DNA from: DASZHJ01 sp035604335
GTDB taxonomy: Bacteria > Pseudomonadota > Alphaproteobacteria > ATCC43930 > CGMCC-115725
Direction: 5' to 3'
Assembly: GCA_035604335.1 (NCBI GenBank)
Contig: DATNIT010000133.1
Coordinates: 1 to 64,000, forward strand
DNA: 64,000 nt
Shown here: piece by piece, positions 62,803-64,000 of the stretch
How positions within the stretch are numbered: the first letter of the stretch is position 1
How the letters are laid out: every line of letters begins with the position of its first letter
Notes under the pieces: model-generated
What the model saw: the letters and a program-made list of their open reading frames with translations, nothing else
Database searches by the model: none
What the model was told of the DNA's origin: nothing
Translations under genes and position numbers: made by a program

Positions 62803-63264
62803 CTATTGGAAAGCGATCTCGACCATCCGGTTGCGCGGCTCGCGCACGCCCGGCGGCGTCGGAATGGACGGCTCGTGGGAGCCGACCGAGCGCTCGCTGA
62901 TCCGGTCGGATGCGATGCCGCCTGCGATCAGCGCAGTGCGTACCGCGTCGGCCCTGCGTTGCGCGGGGCCGACAATGGAGCGATCCGTGTCGGCGATGTC
63001 GGTCTTGCCGACCACCACGACGACCTTGGCGCTGGTGTCGCGGTTGGCCTCGGTGATCACTTGGGCGATCAACTGCCGGGCCTCGGGCGTGAGGCCGGAC
63101 TTGTCGACGTCGAAGTAGACGTTGAATTGCCGCTGCGCGGTCGCCGCGGCGGGTTGGGCAGCGCTGGTCGATTGCGGGCCGCGAGACCCGTCCGAGCAAC
63201 CCGCCAGCGATAGTGCCGCGACCAGGACGGCCGAATATCCCAGACTTCTGCTGATGGCCATCAT
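62803..63264 (-). CDS. OmpA-family lipoprotein, 153 aa
   Basis: Lipoprotein signal with lipobox SLAGC (Cys23), a short Ala/Gln/Ser linker, and an OmpA-like peptidoglycan-binding domain: FNVYFDVDKSGLTPEARQLI, the VVVGKTDIADTDR strand where Pal has GHTD, and SIPTPPGVREPRNRMVEI. The usual GHTD and NRRVEI motifs are altered to GKTD and NRMVEI, so peptidoglycan binding through the diaminopimelate contact may be changed. ATG 63264 follows AGGAGG. Outer-membrane anchored by inference. Confidence 0.85.
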   Translation of the reverse strand: MMAISRSLGYSAVLVAALSLAGCSDGSRGPQSTSAAQPAAATAQRQFNVYFDVDKSGLTPEARQLIAQVITEANRDTSAKVVVVVGKTDIADTDRSIVGPAQRRADAVRTALIAGGIASDRISERSVGSHEPSIPTPPGVREPRNRMVEIAFQ

Positions 63265-63504
63265 TGTCGGTTCCTCCTGAGGCTTGAGTATCGGGGCCTG
63301 CACGCCGAAGCAGCAGCCGTGACAAAGGTCGCATGAGGATTTGGGGACTACATGGCGGGACTTGGGCGAATTCAGGGCGGGGCCACCGGCCACTGTTTTG
63401 CCGCAGCGAACCCCCTTTGGGACGAGGATTTCGCGCGCCGGTTTCTTTCCGGCGGGTGAGCCGCTAGGCTCGGACGGTACGCCCACTGTCCGGGAAAGGC
63501 GCCA

Positions 63505-63972
63505 ATGACAGCAAGGACTTCGATGAGATGGCGGCGGCTGGTGATTGCCCTGGCATCGGCTGCGAGCCTTCTTGCCCCCGCTCAGGCACAAACCCTGCTG
63601 CGCTCGCCCCAGCAAATTTCCCACTGCCTCTGCCAGAACCGCGTGGTCGACGAGCTCAAGGTGGCGCTCGATCAGCAATGGCGGCTTTACGAGGAGGCGC
63701 GGCGGCGCTACGCCGCGCTCGAGGATCAGGTCGACGCGGTAAAGGTACGCATGGACGTCCACGACAGGGATCAGGTCGAGTCGTTCCAGAGACTGCTGGA
63801 CCAGCGCGACGCGGCGCAGCGCGCGTTCCAGGACGAGGCGACGCCGGCCTATAGCGCCGCTGTCGAGCGCTACAACAGCGCGGTCGAGACCTATAACGGC
63901 AGCTGCGCCGACGCGGTCTTCGACCCCGATGTACTCGCGCAGGTCCAGCTCGGGCTCTACTGCCCGCGCTGA
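63505..63972 (+). CDS. Secreted coiled-coil protein, 155 aa
   Basis: Signal peptide to about residue 28 (LLAPAQAQ). The mature protein opens with a CLCQ motif (ISHCLCQNRVV), followed by a long helix rich in Glu, Arg and Gln with heptads (VALDQQWRLYEEARRRYAALEDQVDAVKVRM) and further helix to the end, with Cys pairs (GSCADA and LYCPR). This looks like a periplasmic coiled coil held by disulfides. Function unknown. The 240-bp spacer upstream (63265-63504) shows no clear element. Window ends 28 bp after the stop. Confidence 0.75.
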   Translation: MTARTSMRWRRLVIALASAASLLAPAQAQTLLRSPQQISHCLCQNRVVDELKVALDQQWRLYEEARRRYAALEDQVDAVKVRMDVHDRDQVESFQRLLDQRDAAQRAFQDEATPAYSAAVERYNSAVETYNGSCADAVFDPDVLAQVQLGLYCPR

Positions 63973-64000
63973 GCGGGACGCTCACGGCTTGCGGTGGAGG

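Overview
The window is chromosomal DNA from a G+C-rich alphaproteobacterium, probably a free-living, nutritionally versatile member of the Hyphomicrobiales or Rhodospirillales. This rests on family content (DUF2336 protein, DUF3018-type MazE, ScfR/RamB-like regulator beside aceA, HSDL2-like SDR) and on dispersed palindromic repeats of types common in that class. I see no rRNA, tRNA, CRISPR array, prophage or complete insertion sequence. Genus cannot be fixed from the sequence alone.

Layout. 1-6.5 kb: a nucleoside-phosphorylase-fold gene cut by the left edge, an unrecognised two-gene operon, small secreted proteins, a YcaQ/AlkX-like glycosylase, a GIY-YIG nuclease gene bracketed by 158-bp direct repeats, a CmoA-like methyltransferase and an ICMT-like membrane methyltransferase. 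6.8-12.6 kb: Tat-exported amine oxidase, two secreted proteins, rpmB (L28), then a minus-strand amidase/MBL-hydrolase/phnN operon. 12.8-19.5 kb: a dipeptide-type ABC importer ending in a D-threonine-aldolase-like PLP enzyme. 19.7-28.3 kb: bluB, then a minus-strand operon of a sugar-acid dehydratase, a branched-chain-type ABC importer (with fused LivM-LivG), a Rid protein and a DUF4010 membrane protein. 28.5-39.3 kb: universal stress protein, then a fatty-acid module: FadL porin, FadD ligase, MerR regulator, thiolase, FadN-type bifunctional enzyme and acyl-CoA dehydrogenase. 39.3-41.9 kb: accessory stretch with unknown genes, a racemase remnant and mazEF. 41.9-51.6 kb: MATE exporter, pentapeptide-repeat protein overlapping a histidine kinase, two GntR regulators with an LLM-type and an FAD oxidoreductase, two lipoproteins. 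51.8-57.8 kb: crotonase, ScfR/RamB-like regulator divergent from aceA, SDR, universal stress protein. 57.9-64 kb: chemoreceptor, diguanylate cyclase, DUF2336 protein, OmpA-like lipoprotein and a secreted coiled-coil protein.

Functionally the window is about uptake and oxidation of carbon sources: fatty acids (porin, activation, beta-oxidation, glyoxylate shunt entry), peptides or D-amino acids, and sugar acids or amino acids, plus signalling and stress genes.

The most unusual signal is non-coding. Two families of short palindromic repeats each bracket a small nuclease-fold gene (GIY-YIG; DUF559). Copies differ by substitutions that keep the hairpins paired, and the second family also occurs as 'empty' tail-in pairs. 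The DUF559 gene carries an in-frame amber codon. This resembles, by analogy only, REP elements and their RAYT transposases, with nucleases in place of the tyrosine transposase.
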